NCBI RefSeq assembly: GCF_900199705.1
Contig: NZ_LT904908.1
Location: 736,530 to 800,529 of the forward strand
Length of the DNA stretch: 64,000 nucleotides
From: Collinsella provencensis
GTDB lineage: Bacteria; Actinomycetota; Coriobacteriia; Coriobacteriales; Coriobacteriaceae
Direction of reading: 5' to 3'
Of the stretch, positions 18,154 to 26,748 are shown one piece after another. Each line of letters starts with the position of its first letter. Position 1 is the stretch's first letter. A program made the translations under genes and the position numbers. The notes under the pieces were generated by a model. The model was not told where the DNA came from, searched no databases, and saw only the letters and a list, made by a program, of their open reading frames with translations.

Positions 18154-19032
18154 CTAGCGCTCGGAAAGGTCGTCCAGGCTGACGTGCTCAATGGACTGCA
18201 GCGGCTGTCCAAAAATGAAGCTGCCCGCCGCGGCGAACTCGGCAATGTTATCCGAAGTCGTAGCGAAACGATGCATCGGCACGGTGTCGTCCGACGCGAG
18301 CAGTTCGCGGCGACGCAGGATGTCCTCAAGTTCACGGGTCGTTTCCTCTGCCGAGGAAACCACGCGGACATCCGGGCCCAAAGCATGGCGAATGGGACCT
18401 GCGAGCAAGGGGAAATGCGTACAACCCAGCACGACGGTATCCACCTGGACTCCTCCACTGATAAGCGGCGCGAGCGTGCGTTCGACCTCCATGCGATTTT
18501 CGGGCGTGTCGAAAACATCGCCGTTTTGCAACCAGCGTTCCTGCAGGTGCGCACCCGTAGCCAGCTCCTTTTCAACCATCTCAACAAAACTCGGCGCAGG
18601 ACAGCCGTATACGTCCACGCCGGCATCCAGATCTTGGATGGCACGCGTGTAAGCACCGGAGCGCACCGTGAGACTCGTGGCGAGCACGCCCACTTTGCGC
18701 GTGCGCGTGGAGTTGATGGCGGCGCGGGCACCCGGCGCGATGACGCCGATAACCGGAACGGGCAGCATCTGCTGAGCGATGCGCAGACCCGCCGCGGTCG
18801 CCGTGTTGCAGGCGATAATCATGATCTTGATGTTGCGCGCAGAAAGCCAGCGACCGGCTTGCAGCACAAAGGAGCGCACTTCCTCCTCAGAGCGAACGCC
18901 GTAGGGACAGCGCTTGGTGTCGCCCAGGTAGTAGATGGACTCATGGGGCAGCGACGTGGCGATGCAACGGGCAACGGTCAGGCCGCCCAGTCCGGAATCA
19001 AATACACCGATGGGGCATTCGTTGTCGAGCAT
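18154..19032 (-). CDS. murI: Glutamate racemase
   Basis: 292 residues. MurI makes D-glutamate for peptidoglycan. The two catalytic cysteines lie in IIACNTATAAG and VLGCTHFPLL; IGVFDSGLGGLTV and YYLGDTKRCPYG form the substrate site. An AAGGGGACA site precedes the ATG. It lies upstream of rph in the same direction, a known arrangement in Gram-positive bacteria, with 218 bp of featureless sequence between. Confidence 0.95.
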   Translation of the reverse strand: MLDNECPIGVFDSGLGGLTVARCIATSLPHESIYYLGDTKRCPYGVRSEEEVRSFVLQAGRWLSARNIKIMIIACNTATAAGLRIAQQMLPVPVIGVIAPGARAAINSTRTRKVGVLATSLTVRSGAYTRAIQDLDAGVDVYGCPAPSFVEMVEKELATGAHLQERWLQNGDVFDTPENRMEVERTLAPLISGGVQVDTVVLGCTHFPLLAGPIRHALGPDVRVVSSAEETTRELEDILRRRELLASDDTVPMHRFATTSDNIAEFAAAGSFIFGQPLQSIEHVSLDDLSER

Positions 19033-19215
19033 GCCGTGTCCCCTTTCAACCAGTACATCCCGTAAGTCCCCCGGCCAGCGCCCTTAGCCTTTAGCCGGCT
19101 GCTCAACCGACTCCTTTGTCGACCTTTCAATCGGTCATTCGGCCGGCGCCTTCGGCAAATGCCTCGCTGAACACCTCGGAAATCGGGCTTCAGCCAGCGC
19201 TTTCGTACACGCAGA

Positions 19216-20142
19216 TTATGCCCGCGCCGCGAGCACCGCGCGAGCCATGTACATCCAGCCGTCCACGATCTTGCCGCGGGCGACATACACATTATCGTTA
19301 CCTGCGATGAGCGCGGGCGCCGCAGGGTCCTTCAGCGCATTTTCCACGCATACGAACGTGCCCACATGCGGGGCCATGAGGAAATCCGATTCCGAATCGC
19401 CGATGGCAAGCGTTTGCGCGCGATCGATACCGCGCAGCTCGCAAAAACGCTCGATGCCCTTGCCCTTGTCCAGGCCCGAAGGCATGACGATGTACGGCCG
19501 CGCGGCGCCGATCTTGTCCAAGTCGAGCGTCGTGGGCATGGAGATATGCGTGAGGAATCCGTTGTTCGCCCACACCAAGCCCAACCCGGCTTCGTCGAGC
19601 ATCGCTTGCGCCTCGGCATCGTCGACCTCGCCGCGCATGCCGATTGTGACCTCGCGGTGCTTGTAGCCGGTAGACATGTCGTTGTGGTATTCGATGCGCT
19701 CGGGCCAACGGTCGATGATTTGCTGGCACACGTCTGCACGCTCGATGACCTGGTGTGGCGTGAGACCACACGCCGGATCGTAAGGCATGTCGGCGGTGAA
19801 GTACTCCCATTTACCTGCCTTCAGATCGAGCATAAGCAGGCCGCCCATCTCGCCGATATAGGAATTGAAACCGAGAATGCGGGCGTCTTCCTGCAGCATC
19901 GCGCGATTGCGACCGGAGCAGGGAATGATCTCGATGCCCGCGCGTTTGAGCGCAACCACGGTTTCGAGCAGCTCGGTGCTGGGATTGCCCTCGTTATCGC
20001 TCAGGGCACAGGAACCGGGAGCCAGCATCGTGGCGTCGAGGTCGGTGAAAATGTACCGCACGTCGGCGAGCTGTTCGCGCAGCTCTCCGGTTGGATGTGC
20101 AGGCAAGACCGGACAGCCTGACAGGTCGAACTCTTCGCTCAC
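19216..20142 (-). CDS. HAD-superfamily hydrolase, Cof-like subfamily
   Basis: 308 residues from the GTG at 20142, chosen because AAGGAG sits just upstream. HAD motif I is YIFTDLDATML (DxD with an unusual A), motif II PCSGRNRA, motif III lysine near DKGKGIERF and motif IV AIGDSESDFLM. The large cap between motifs II and III fits type IIB sugar or nucleotide phosphatases. Substrate cannot be inferred. It stands alone. Confidence 0.8.
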   Translation of the reverse strand: MSEEFDLSGCPVLPAHPTGELREQLADVRYIFTDLDATMLAPGSCALSDNEGNPSTELLETVVALKRAGIEIIPCSGRNRAMLQEDARILGFNSYIGEMGGLLMLDLKAGKWEYFTADMPYDPACGLTPHQVIERADVCQQIIDRWPERIEYHNDMSTGYKHREVTIGMRGEVDDAEAQAMLDEAGLGLVWANNGFLTHISMPTTLDLDKIGAARPYIVMPSGLDKGKGIERFCELRGIDRAQTLAIGDSESDFLMAPHVGTFVCVENALKDPAAPALIAGNDNVYVARGKIVDGWMYMARAVLAARA

Positions 20143-20378
20143 AAGGGCTCCTTTCGCGGACGCGCCACGCGTATGGCGGATTGCATGCCATCCATCATAC
20201 CGCGTTACGGTTTGCCAGCATAAAAGACCATGCAACCCGCAGCAACACGCACGCGAATATCTACCCCGAACGCCTTAGTATCACGCCTCCGACGTTTGAA
20301 ACCAGACCATTGTTACATTCCCAAAATGAAACCAGACGGATGCTGCGTGTTTTTTGGTTGCGTACGTTTTGAACCAGA

Positions 20379-20781
20379 TTGCCTATGGTTTTCTGCCCTT
20401 TGCAGCCTTTATTGCGCAGAGAATCATAGGTAACGCTATGAGACCGCAGTTGACGGCATGAAAAACCCAAATCCCGGAAGAGGGGTTTGGATCGCATTGC
20501 GATGGTGGGCGATGAGGGATTCCGGGGCTTGTGGGCAAGCCCCGACGCGCTGCGGCGCCTGCCGGCGCCTCGCGAGCTCCACTGGGCAACGCTTGCGCGT
20601 TGCCGCAGCTCCGCGCCCTCGCGGGTTCGAATCCATGAAAGATTGCCGTTGCCTATGGATTTCTTCCTTTTGAAGCTCTGAAAGTGCAGGAAATCACAGG
20701 CAACGGGAGAACGGCACGAAAAAGCCCGGTCACCGAAGTGGCCGGGCCAATCAAAACCAACGGGTGGGCGATGAGGGATTC
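20379..20781. repeat. Diverged tandem duplication next to tRNA-Val
   Basis: Two related blocks: 20379-20522 and 20649-20781, about 260-270 bp apart. Each begins TTGCCTATGG, continues with a shared diverged stretch and a GCACGAAAAA-type segment, and ends in the tRNA-Val 3' end (19 identical bases at 20504-20522 and 20763-20781). In the first copy the tRNA remnant breaks off after GGGATTC and is followed by a GC-rich palindrome-filled insert (20522-20625), then GGGTTCGAATCC. This looks like an att-type duplication from integration or excision at the tRNA. Confidence 0.65.
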
Positions 20782-20837
20782 GAACCCCCAGCCTTGTGCG
20801 TGTAAAGCACCTGCGCTAACCGTTGCGCCAATCGCCC
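20765..20837 (-). tRNA. tRNA-Val (anticodon UAC)
   Basis: 73 nt, no encoded CCA (the next bases are CCC). Acceptor GGGCGAT/ATCGCCC, anticodon loop TTTACAC (UAC), T arm GGGGGTTCGAATCCC. Position 27-43 of the anticodon stem is mismatched, but the rest pairs well. Confidence 0.9.
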
Positions 20838-20905
20838 GTGAGGGTACAGTATAACCGATTGCACCGCAGCGGCAAGCACAAATGTCCCGTTCCCGGAGGT
20901 ATCCC

Positions 20906-22810
20906 ATGCGCAGCAAAACCTCATTTGACCAGCAGGCACCATCGGTCCCGCGGGACTTCGACGTCTTGGTTGTCGGCACGGGCATCGCGGGCATTGTCGC
21001 CGCCATTGAGGCAGCACAAACGGGCGCACGAGTCGCAATCGCCTGCAGTGGCAACCTGTTTGGAGGCTCCAGTTTCTACCCTGGTACCTGGGGACTCGGC
21101 CTTATCGGACCCCAAAACGAGGCAGACGAGGATGACCTTATCGAGACAATCCTCTCCATTGGCGGAGGCGTCGCGAACCCGGATCTCGTTCAATCGTTTG
21201 TGCGAGGAATCCTGCCATCCATTGCCTGGCTTGAAAACGAGCTGGGCGTCCAACTAAAGCGCCCGAGCGATGAGCATGCCAGCGACAGCACCTATATCCC
21301 CTGCTTCGACCACAAACTGCGCCTGTGGCGCGGAATCGAACGCGACGTTTTTGTGTCCGCTGCACAGCGCGAAATCGAACGGTTAGACATTGCGGTTTTT
21401 GAGCAATGCGAGCTTGCGCAACTGGTTAAAAACGACTGCCAAGCAGTTGCGGAAGAAGCGCCTGCGGAAGAACCGGTTACGGGAGCCATCCTTTACCAGC
21501 AAAAACGCGATTCCTTCGTCCAAATCAATGCCATGGCGTCCATCCTCGCTGCAGGAGGAACGAGCGGTATCTTCGCCCGAAAGCTCACTTCAAATGACGT
21601 GTTGAGCTCCGTCCATGGCATTGCGCTCGACGCGGGCTGCACACTCACCAACATCGAGTTTATGCAGATGATGCCCGGATTGGTCGCTCCGGCATACGGC
21701 GTGGTTTTCAACGAGAAAACGTTCCGCTACGTGCGCTTTCGTGAAGACGCGAAGACGCCTTCCCACGGCGACGCATCCCCAGCCGAATGTAATCCCAGCT
21801 CCACCCAACGCGTGCCCGCAGATATTCTTCCCTGCAATCCCCAAGATCTCGAAAACCTGTTGGAAGCACGTTCCGGTCACGGTCCCTTTACCGCTCGTTT
21901 GAGAGATGAAACAGTAGATTTGGCTATCGACGCCGCAGGCAACGAGGGGCTCTCCCTGTCCTATGCCTTCCCCCAGCATGACATTCCGGAATTTGTGCAA
22001 GCCTTTGCCCAATGGCTCAAAGGCACGTATGGAATCGATCCTAGCGACACCCTGCATGTTGCGATGTTCGCCCATGCGTCGAACGGCGGCATCCGCATCG
22101 ACGTGAACACCGCGACGGGCGTCCCGGGGCTTTTTGCTTGTGGCGAGCTCACAGGCGGCATGCACGGTGCCGACCGCTTGGGCGGTTTGTCGAGCGCCAA
22201 CGGTCTGGTGTTTGGTAGACGAGCAGGAGCGAATGCGGCTGAATATGCGCGGTTCCATGCGGGCAATAAGGCGGCGATGCATGGGACCGATGTCAACTTG
22301 CCCGTTGCGACAATTCATCTACCTGCAGAAACTCCCGCATTTACCGATGTGCGTGCAAAGGAGCTCACCGCAAAGCTGCAAAATACCATGAGCACCTACG
22401 CCATGATCAACCGAACGGAAGCGGGACTCTCCGCCGCACTTGATGTGATCGGTACGTTGGAGCGTGAACTTTGTTGCGCGAAGGAAATGCGAACAAACGA
22501 CGTGACCGAGCTGCGCTCGCAAGCTGGTAACGCTCCTGCACCGCAGGGGCAGGCCGACAACGCTCCCGCACCGCAGGGGCAGACCGACAACACGCCCGTG
22601 CCCCAGAGGCAGGTCGACGACACGCCCTCACCGCACCCGCAAACCCGCAGCATACGCGCACCACGCGAACTCATGAACGGCATCCGTCTGCGTTCCCAGC
22701 TTGCCCTTGCACGCTCCATGCTCGAGGCAATGCAAACACGGAAAGAAAGCTTGGGCTCGCATTATCGCGCGGACTACCCGCCCGACAGGTCGTGCCCGCA
22801 GGGCCGTTGA
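20906..22810 (+). CDS. FAD-dependent oxidoreductase, L-aspartate oxidase / fumarate reductase flavoprotein-like
   Basis: 634 residues from the ATG at 20906 (CGGAGG upstream). N-terminal Rossmann motif DVLVVGTGIAGIVAAIEAA, then GSSFYPGTWGLGL, and near residue 410 the FAD-closing GVPGLFACGELTGGMHGADR. This is the architecture of L-aspartate oxidase and fumarate reductase flavoproteins. No nadA/nadC or sdh/frd partners are adjacent, so the substrate is unknown. Oddity: residues about 540-580 are a tandem ten-residue NAPAPQGQAD-type linker encoded by 30 bp DNA repeats (about 22526-22640). It precedes a C-terminal helical tail. Confidence 0.75.
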   Translation: MRSKTSFDQQAPSVPRDFDVLVVGTGIAGIVAAIEAAQTGARVAIACSGNLFGGSSFYPGTWGLGLIGPQNEADEDDLIETILSIGGGVANPDLVQSFVRGILPSIAWLENELGVQLKRPSDEHASDSTYIPCFDHKLRLWRGIERDVFVSAAQREIERLDIAVFEQCELAQLVKNDCQAVAEEAPAEEPVTGAILYQQKRDSFVQINAMASILAAGGTSGIFARKLTSNDVLSSVHGIALDAGCTLTNIEFMQMMPGLVAPAYGVVFNEKTFRYVRFREDAKTPSHGDASPAECNPSSTQRVPADILPCNPQDLENLLEARSGHGPFTARLRDETVDLAIDAAGNEGLSLSYAFPQHDIPEFVQAFAQWLKGTYGIDPSDTLHVAMFAHASNGGIRIDVNTATGVPGLFACGELTGGMHGADRLGGLSSANGLVFGRRAGANAAEYARFHAGNKAAMHGTDVNLPVATIHLPAETPAFTDVRAKELTAKLQNTMSTYAMINRTEAGLSAALDVIGTLERELCCAKEMRTNDVTELRSQAGNAPAPQGQADNAPAPQGQTDNTPVPQRQVDDTPSPHPQTRSIRAPRELMNGIRLRSQLALARSMLEAMQTRKESLGSHYRADYPPDRSCPQGR

Positions 22811-22943
22811 GTTTCCCACCCAAACCGCACCGCTCGTCCGTCATCAAGACGTGCCCCAAAGCGCACAGAAAGTCGACCTCATCCGCGAAAACATCCGCGC
22901 GCGGTATACTGTCTCTTTACTTTTGACCCGAAAGGAGGACCGC

Positions 22944-24035
22944 ATGGCATTTGACCCCAGACAAGAAGATTGCCTGCGGCTCGTCCTCTCCGCCATGAAG
23001 CGCGACCGCATCTATCCGCTTAACGACGCAGCGTACATCGAGCGCACCATGCTCGCCTATCAAAACGACCCCGCGTCGCTCATCAAAACCGACCGAGACC
23101 GCTCGTTTCATCTGGTGTGCCTCGCAACGGAACTCATCGACTATCAAATGCCCTTCCTTGCCAGCGAAGATGAGATCAACAAGCTCATCGAGCGCGTGGA
23201 ACGCTACCTAACCGAAGCGGTGCGCATCGACGAACATAACTGGGACGCCAAGCGCATGCTCTTCACTGTGCAGTCCCAATCCGATGACGAGCTGGTGACG
23301 TATCTGCTCGACAACCGTGCAGACGTTGCCGCCGAGGCAAAGCGCCTTATCGACGAGGCGGACGACCCGTATGCGCGCGAATTCGCCAACGACCTCGGGC
23401 AGCACCCCTACCAGCGCTGGCTTGCTTCCCTCGCATCTCGTCAGTTCATCGCAGGCCAATATCGTTGCGCGCTTGCCACCGTTGAGGAATGTCTCGCCAT
23501 CGCTCCGCTCGACTGGGCGGGTGCGCGCCACACCGGTATGCTCGCTCTTGCCAAGCTTGAGGTCGACCGCGCCGAGCTCCAGGAATTCCGCACTCGCCAT
23601 GCGTTGGCGTACCAGGGGCTCGTCCCCTTTGCGGCAAACCAGCCCAATGCACAGGCGGACTCGCAGCCCCTCGATCCGTGGAGCCTCATCGCCGAGATGA
23701 GCCTCGCGTATCGTGCCTTCGATTACGAGGGCGCCACCGAAACGCTCCGCGAAATCCTACGTCTCTTCCTGCACGCTCCCCAAACGCTGTTTGTTCAGGC
23801 GGAGTTCCCTGAAGGGATGTTCTCCCGCGTGCACATCATGCCCGGCAGCGACGACGAACTCGTGGTGGCGCTTTCGGAAGCAACGCCGCTGCTCCAAGAG
23901 GGAATGGGCACGCCCGACTCAGCGAGCTTTGCGCTTTGGATCGCCGAGCACGAGCTGGTTCAGGCGGCGCTGAGCGAACAGGACCTCCAAATGCTCGAGC
24001 AAATGGGCGGCATGGCGACGGGCGGAGGTGCGTAA
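22944..24035 (+). CDS. Helical-repeat (TPR-like) protein of unknown function
   Basis: 363 residues from the ATG at 22944, which follows AAAGGAGGACCGC. A TATACT hexamer (22905-22910) may be the -10 of its promoter. The sequence is nearly all helical with acidic/basic surface and TPR-like spacing (for example YQRWLASLASRQFIAGQYRC and SLAYRAFDYEGATETLREIL). No signal peptide or membrane helix. The stop TAA overlaps the next start (TAATG), so the two products are translationally coupled and may work together. I do not recognise a named family. Confidence 0.75.
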   Translation: MAFDPRQEDCLRLVLSAMKRDRIYPLNDAAYIERTMLAYQNDPASLIKTDRDRSFHLVCLATELIDYQMPFLASEDEINKLIERVERYLTEAVRIDEHNWDAKRMLFTVQSQSDDELVTYLLDNRADVAAEAKRLIDEADDPYAREFANDLGQHPYQRWLASLASRQFIAGQYRCALATVEECLAIAPLDWAGARHTGMLALAKLEVDRAELQEFRTRHALAYQGLVPFAANQPNAQADSQPLDPWSLIAEMSLAYRAFDYEGATETLREILRLFLHAPQTLFVQAEFPEGMFSRVHIMPGSDDELVVALSEATPLLQEGMGTPDSASFALWIAEHELVQAALSEQDLQMLEQMGGMATGGGA

Positions 24036-25102
24036 TGGACCCTTCGCAGTATGTCCCAGCGTATTTGGAGCACTGTTACCTGCGGGAACACGCCGATCTT
24101 ACCGACGCGGCACGCGCGTTGGTGCACGACCAGATTTCCCTTGATGCAGAGCGTTATGCCACCACACCCCATGCCCAGGCGCTCGTTTCGTACATGCGCG
24201 TGCATGCTGCGCTCATGAGCGGGCTTTTTCGCATGGAGGAGCTGCCCGATGACGAGTTTGAGCGCGAGCGTATCAAGCTGTTCAGTCAGACGCGCAAGCA
24301 GCTCCACGCTATCGTTCAACAGGACGAACGCTGCATTGACGCGCAGCTGGTGAGCATTCAGCTTGCGGATGTTCCGCTGGACGCCTGCTTGAGCGACATG
24401 CTTCAGCTCGAGCAGCGCACGCGCACGTATTTGCTGGAGACCCGTCCGGGTTTTGATCCCGAGGTTGACGGGCTGTGGCGCGTGGATGCAGCGGACGAGC
24501 AGGATGGTGCGGGCAGCCAGGACGTAGCATCTGAGCTGGACACCCTCGATTCTGCTACATGCACCATGTGCGACCCGGATGTGATCGGCTGGCTTCACAC
24601 AGTTGAGGCCCTGGCGCAGGGCTGCATCTTCACCGCTCGCTATCGTGCGGCGGCCCAGTATGCCCGCATGGTCATGCGCGCAAAGGGCTATCCCAATCTC
24701 GCTGTGGGAACGCTGCTGCTCGCACTTGCGCGCCTTGAGGATGAGGACGCGTTTTTCGAAGCCGCGCGCGAGGCGGGCGAAGGCACCGAGGATCTTCCCT
24801 GGTTTTTGCTCGGGCGCACGTTGCTGCTCTACAAGCTCGGCCAAAAGCGCAGCGCTCGACGTGCCCTGCGCGACTTTGCGAACCGTTGTGACGGCGGGGC
24901 GTTTTTCCTGCTCAACCCCACATTTCACAATCCGTATCTGCCGGTTCGCCCCGCTGTGGGCGAAGCGTGGGAGCTCACGCATCAAGCCGTGTGGGAGGCC
25001 GACGGCATCATTTCCGACACGCCCGATTTCGCCGCATGGGCAGAAGGCGTTGAGGGTATTCGCGAGATTTCCGAGGACTTCGCGCTGCGTCACGGGTTTT
25101 AG
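24035..25102 (+). CDS. Second helical-repeat protein, coupled to the preceding gene
   Basis: 355 residues, starting at the ATG that overlaps the previous stop; GGAGGTG serves as ribosome-binding site. Mostly helical, with TPR-like C-terminal parts (YRAAAQYARMVMRAKGYPNL, LLLYKLGQKRSARRALRDFA). A low-complexity acidic insert with two cysteines (TCTMC) sits mid-protein. It shares size, coding bias and style with its partner, so a paralogous pair is possible. No known family recognised. Confidence 0.75.
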   Translation: MDPSQYVPAYLEHCYLREHADLTDAARALVHDQISLDAERYATTPHAQALVSYMRVHAALMSGLFRMEELPDDEFERERIKLFSQTRKQLHAIVQQDERCIDAQLVSIQLADVPLDACLSDMLQLEQRTRTYLLETRPGFDPEVDGLWRVDAADEQDGAGSQDVASELDTLDSATCTMCDPDVIGWLHTVEALAQGCIFTARYRAAAQYARMVMRAKGYPNLAVGTLLLALARLEDEDAFFEAAREAGEGTEDLPWFLLGRTLLLYKLGQKRSARRALRDFANRCDGGAFFLLNPTFHNPYLPVRPAVGEAWELTHQAVWEADGIISDTPDFAAWAEGVEGIREISEDFALRHGF

Positions 25103-25272
25103 CGTCGGAAGCTGCATCTCAACGACTCTCCAACCATATGCCCGAACGTGACGCACGCCCAAGGTTTTGACCGCGTGAGCTGCTGCGGGTTTTAGTCATT
25201 TTCTGCTTCTACGGTCTTCTCGCAATGGACCATGGCGAACGGCGGAGTTTCTGCTATACTCTTCTCCGCCGT

Positions 25273-25349
25273 GTCCCCATCGTCTAGCGGCCAAGGACGC
25301 CACCCTTTCAAGGTGGATATCACGGGTTCGAATCCCGTTGGGGGCACCA
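25273..25349 (+). tRNA. tRNA-Glu (anticodon UUC)
   Basis: 77 nt with encoded CCA. Acceptor GTCCCCA/TGGGGGC, anticodon stem CCACC/GGTGG around loop CTTTCAA (UUC), T arm CGGGTTCGAATCCCG. A TATACT box at 25255-25260 is close to the 5' end (12 bases) and is a likely -10. Confidence 0.95.
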
Positions 25350-25360
25350 CTTGAGTTTGA

Positions 25361-25394
25361 AGCCCGGTTTCCCTCGCGAAGCCGGGCTTTTTCT
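25361..25394 (+). terminator. Terminator after tRNA-Glu
   Basis: AGCCCGG and CCGGGCT stem with a loop of about 15 bases, followed by TTTTTCT, 11 bp past the tRNA. Confidence 0.85.
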
Positions 25395-25418
25395 ATCCCG
25401 TGCCGGGATTCGGACCTT

Positions 25419-25451
25419 CCGGTACGTGAGCCGCCAGCGCTCACGTACCGG
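25419..25451. repeat. Perfect 12 bp inverted repeat
   Basis: CCGGTACGTGAG (25419-25430) and CTCACGTACCGG (25440-25451) with a 9-base loop, no T tract. It follows a GGGATTCGGACC stretch resembling a tRNA T arm, as at 20515-20530, so it may be a tRNA-associated palindromic insert of the same kind. Confidence 0.55.
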
Positions 25452-25607
25452 CAAGATTAAAACCGTTCCCATTCTCCAAATAAAACAAAGGCATGAAATT
25501 CAGTTGGTTATTATCTGTTGGTCACGCAAGTTGCAACCAGGCGCTCCTGCAGAGTTGTACACTCGCAAGGTACGTTTTGCGGCACTGTGATGGAAAGGAA
25601 TCCCGCA

Positions 25608-26294
25608 ATGGCACAGGAACTCGTGTATTCCGGCAAAACCAAGGACGTCTTCGCCCTTGAGAACGGTAACTACCTGCTCAAATTCAAGGATGACTGCACC
25701 GGCAAAGACGGCGTCTTCGATCCGGGCGAGAACTCCGTGGGCCTGACCATCGAAGGTGTGGGCGACGTCAACCTTCGCATGTCCATCTATTTCTTCGAGA
25801 AGATCAACGCTGCCGGCATCAAGACCCATTACGTGTCCGCCAACCTCGACGACACCACCATGGAGGTCCTGCCCGCCACCGTCTTCGGCAGGGGCCTCGA
25901 GGTCATCTGCCGCAACAAGGCCGTGGGTTCCTTCTATCGTCGCTATAAGCAGTACTGCAACGAGGGCGACGACCTGCCGTCTTACGTCGAGACCACCTTC
26001 AAGAACGATGAGCTGGGCGACCCGCTGGTCACCAAGGACGGTCTCGTTGACCTGGGCATTATGACCGCCGAGCAGTACGACTCCCTCAAGGACATGACCC
26101 AGAAGATCACCAAGATCGTCGCCGACGACCTGGCCGAGAAGGGCCTCGTGCTTTACGACATCAAGTTCGAGTTCGGCTACGACGCCGACGGCAACGTCAT
26201 CCTCATCGACGAAATCGCTTCTGGCAATATGCGCGTCTACAAGGACGGCGAGTACATCGAGCCGATGACCCTCTCCGAGCTGTTCTTCGCGTAA
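25608..26294 (+). CDS. purC: SAICAR synthetase-family protein (divergent PurC)
   Basis: 228 residues from the ATG at 25608 (GGAAAGGA upstream). PurC joins aspartate to CAIR in purine synthesis. The N-terminal [10 protein letters not shown] and the [16 protein letters not shown] segment fit. The active-site loop, usually SPDxxR after IDE, is [10 protein letters not shown] here. I recall this variant as a recurring subfamily, so purine function is likely but not certain. It stands alone rather than in a pur operon. Confidence 0.8.
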   Translation: MAQELVYSGKTKDVFALENGNYLLKFKDDCTGKDGVFDPGENSVGLTIEGVGDVNLRMSIYFFEKINAAGIKTHYVSANLDDTTMEVLPATVFGRGLEVICRNKAVGSFYRRYKQYCNEGDDLPSYVETTFKNDELGDPLVTKDGLVDLGIMTAEQYDSLKDMTQKITKIVADDLAEKGLVLYDIKFEFGYDADGNVILIDEIASGNMRVYKDGEYIEPMTLSELFFA

Positions 26295-26343
26295 TCAAAC
26301 ACGCTTGAAGCGGATTTGACCGCGGCCCAAACGCTTTGAAGTT

Positions 26344-26390
26344 AAGGCGTTCGTCTTACAGCACTTATGTGCTCGGACGAACGCCTTTTT
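26344..26390 (+). terminator. Strong terminator after purC
   Basis: AAGGCGTTCGTC pairs perfectly with GACGAACGCCTT, with an inner AGCAC/GTGCT hairpin, followed by TTTTTCTTT. Confidence 0.92.
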
Positions 26391-26473
26391 CTTTGCGAAA
26401 AGTGTCTTTGTGCGACATGTAAACAACTTGAAAAGTAACTTGATATAGGTTTTTCTTCCAGCGGGGCGAATTA

Positions 26474-26646
26474 TGGCAAAAAATGCCAGATTGTAAGGTC
26501 CGACGTAACCCGCGAGGGCATAACGAGTTAATCCACTCCGCGCTCAACTGGGATTTCTTAGTTGAAAACGCCGTTGCGATGCCCTCGATGCCCAAAAAGC
26601 GACTGCCGTGCGCTTCTCAGACCTTACAATCTGGCAAAAATTGCCA
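26474..26646. repeat. MITE-like element 2 with 24 bp inverted terminal repeats
   Basis: The 24-base motif of the 8902-9106 element recurs here as an inverted pair (26474-26497 and 26623-26646) bounding 173 bp without an ORF. The right-hand copies of the two elements are identical over 25-26 bases. It fills the gap between the purC terminator and the convergent cysK end. Confidence 0.6.
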
Positions 26647-26748
26647 TTGGAACCGTCATTTTTCAAAAAAAGACCCTGCATCCTCGCGAAGGAGTGCTTT
26701 TCGACGGTCTTTTCGATTGCCAGACGTATCACAAGGTGCGTGTAGCCG

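Noticed and set aside
25196-25444. Minus-strand ORF of 82 codons
   Set aside because: It lies across tRNA-Glu and its terminator; the peptide is a typical artefact of translating a tRNA.
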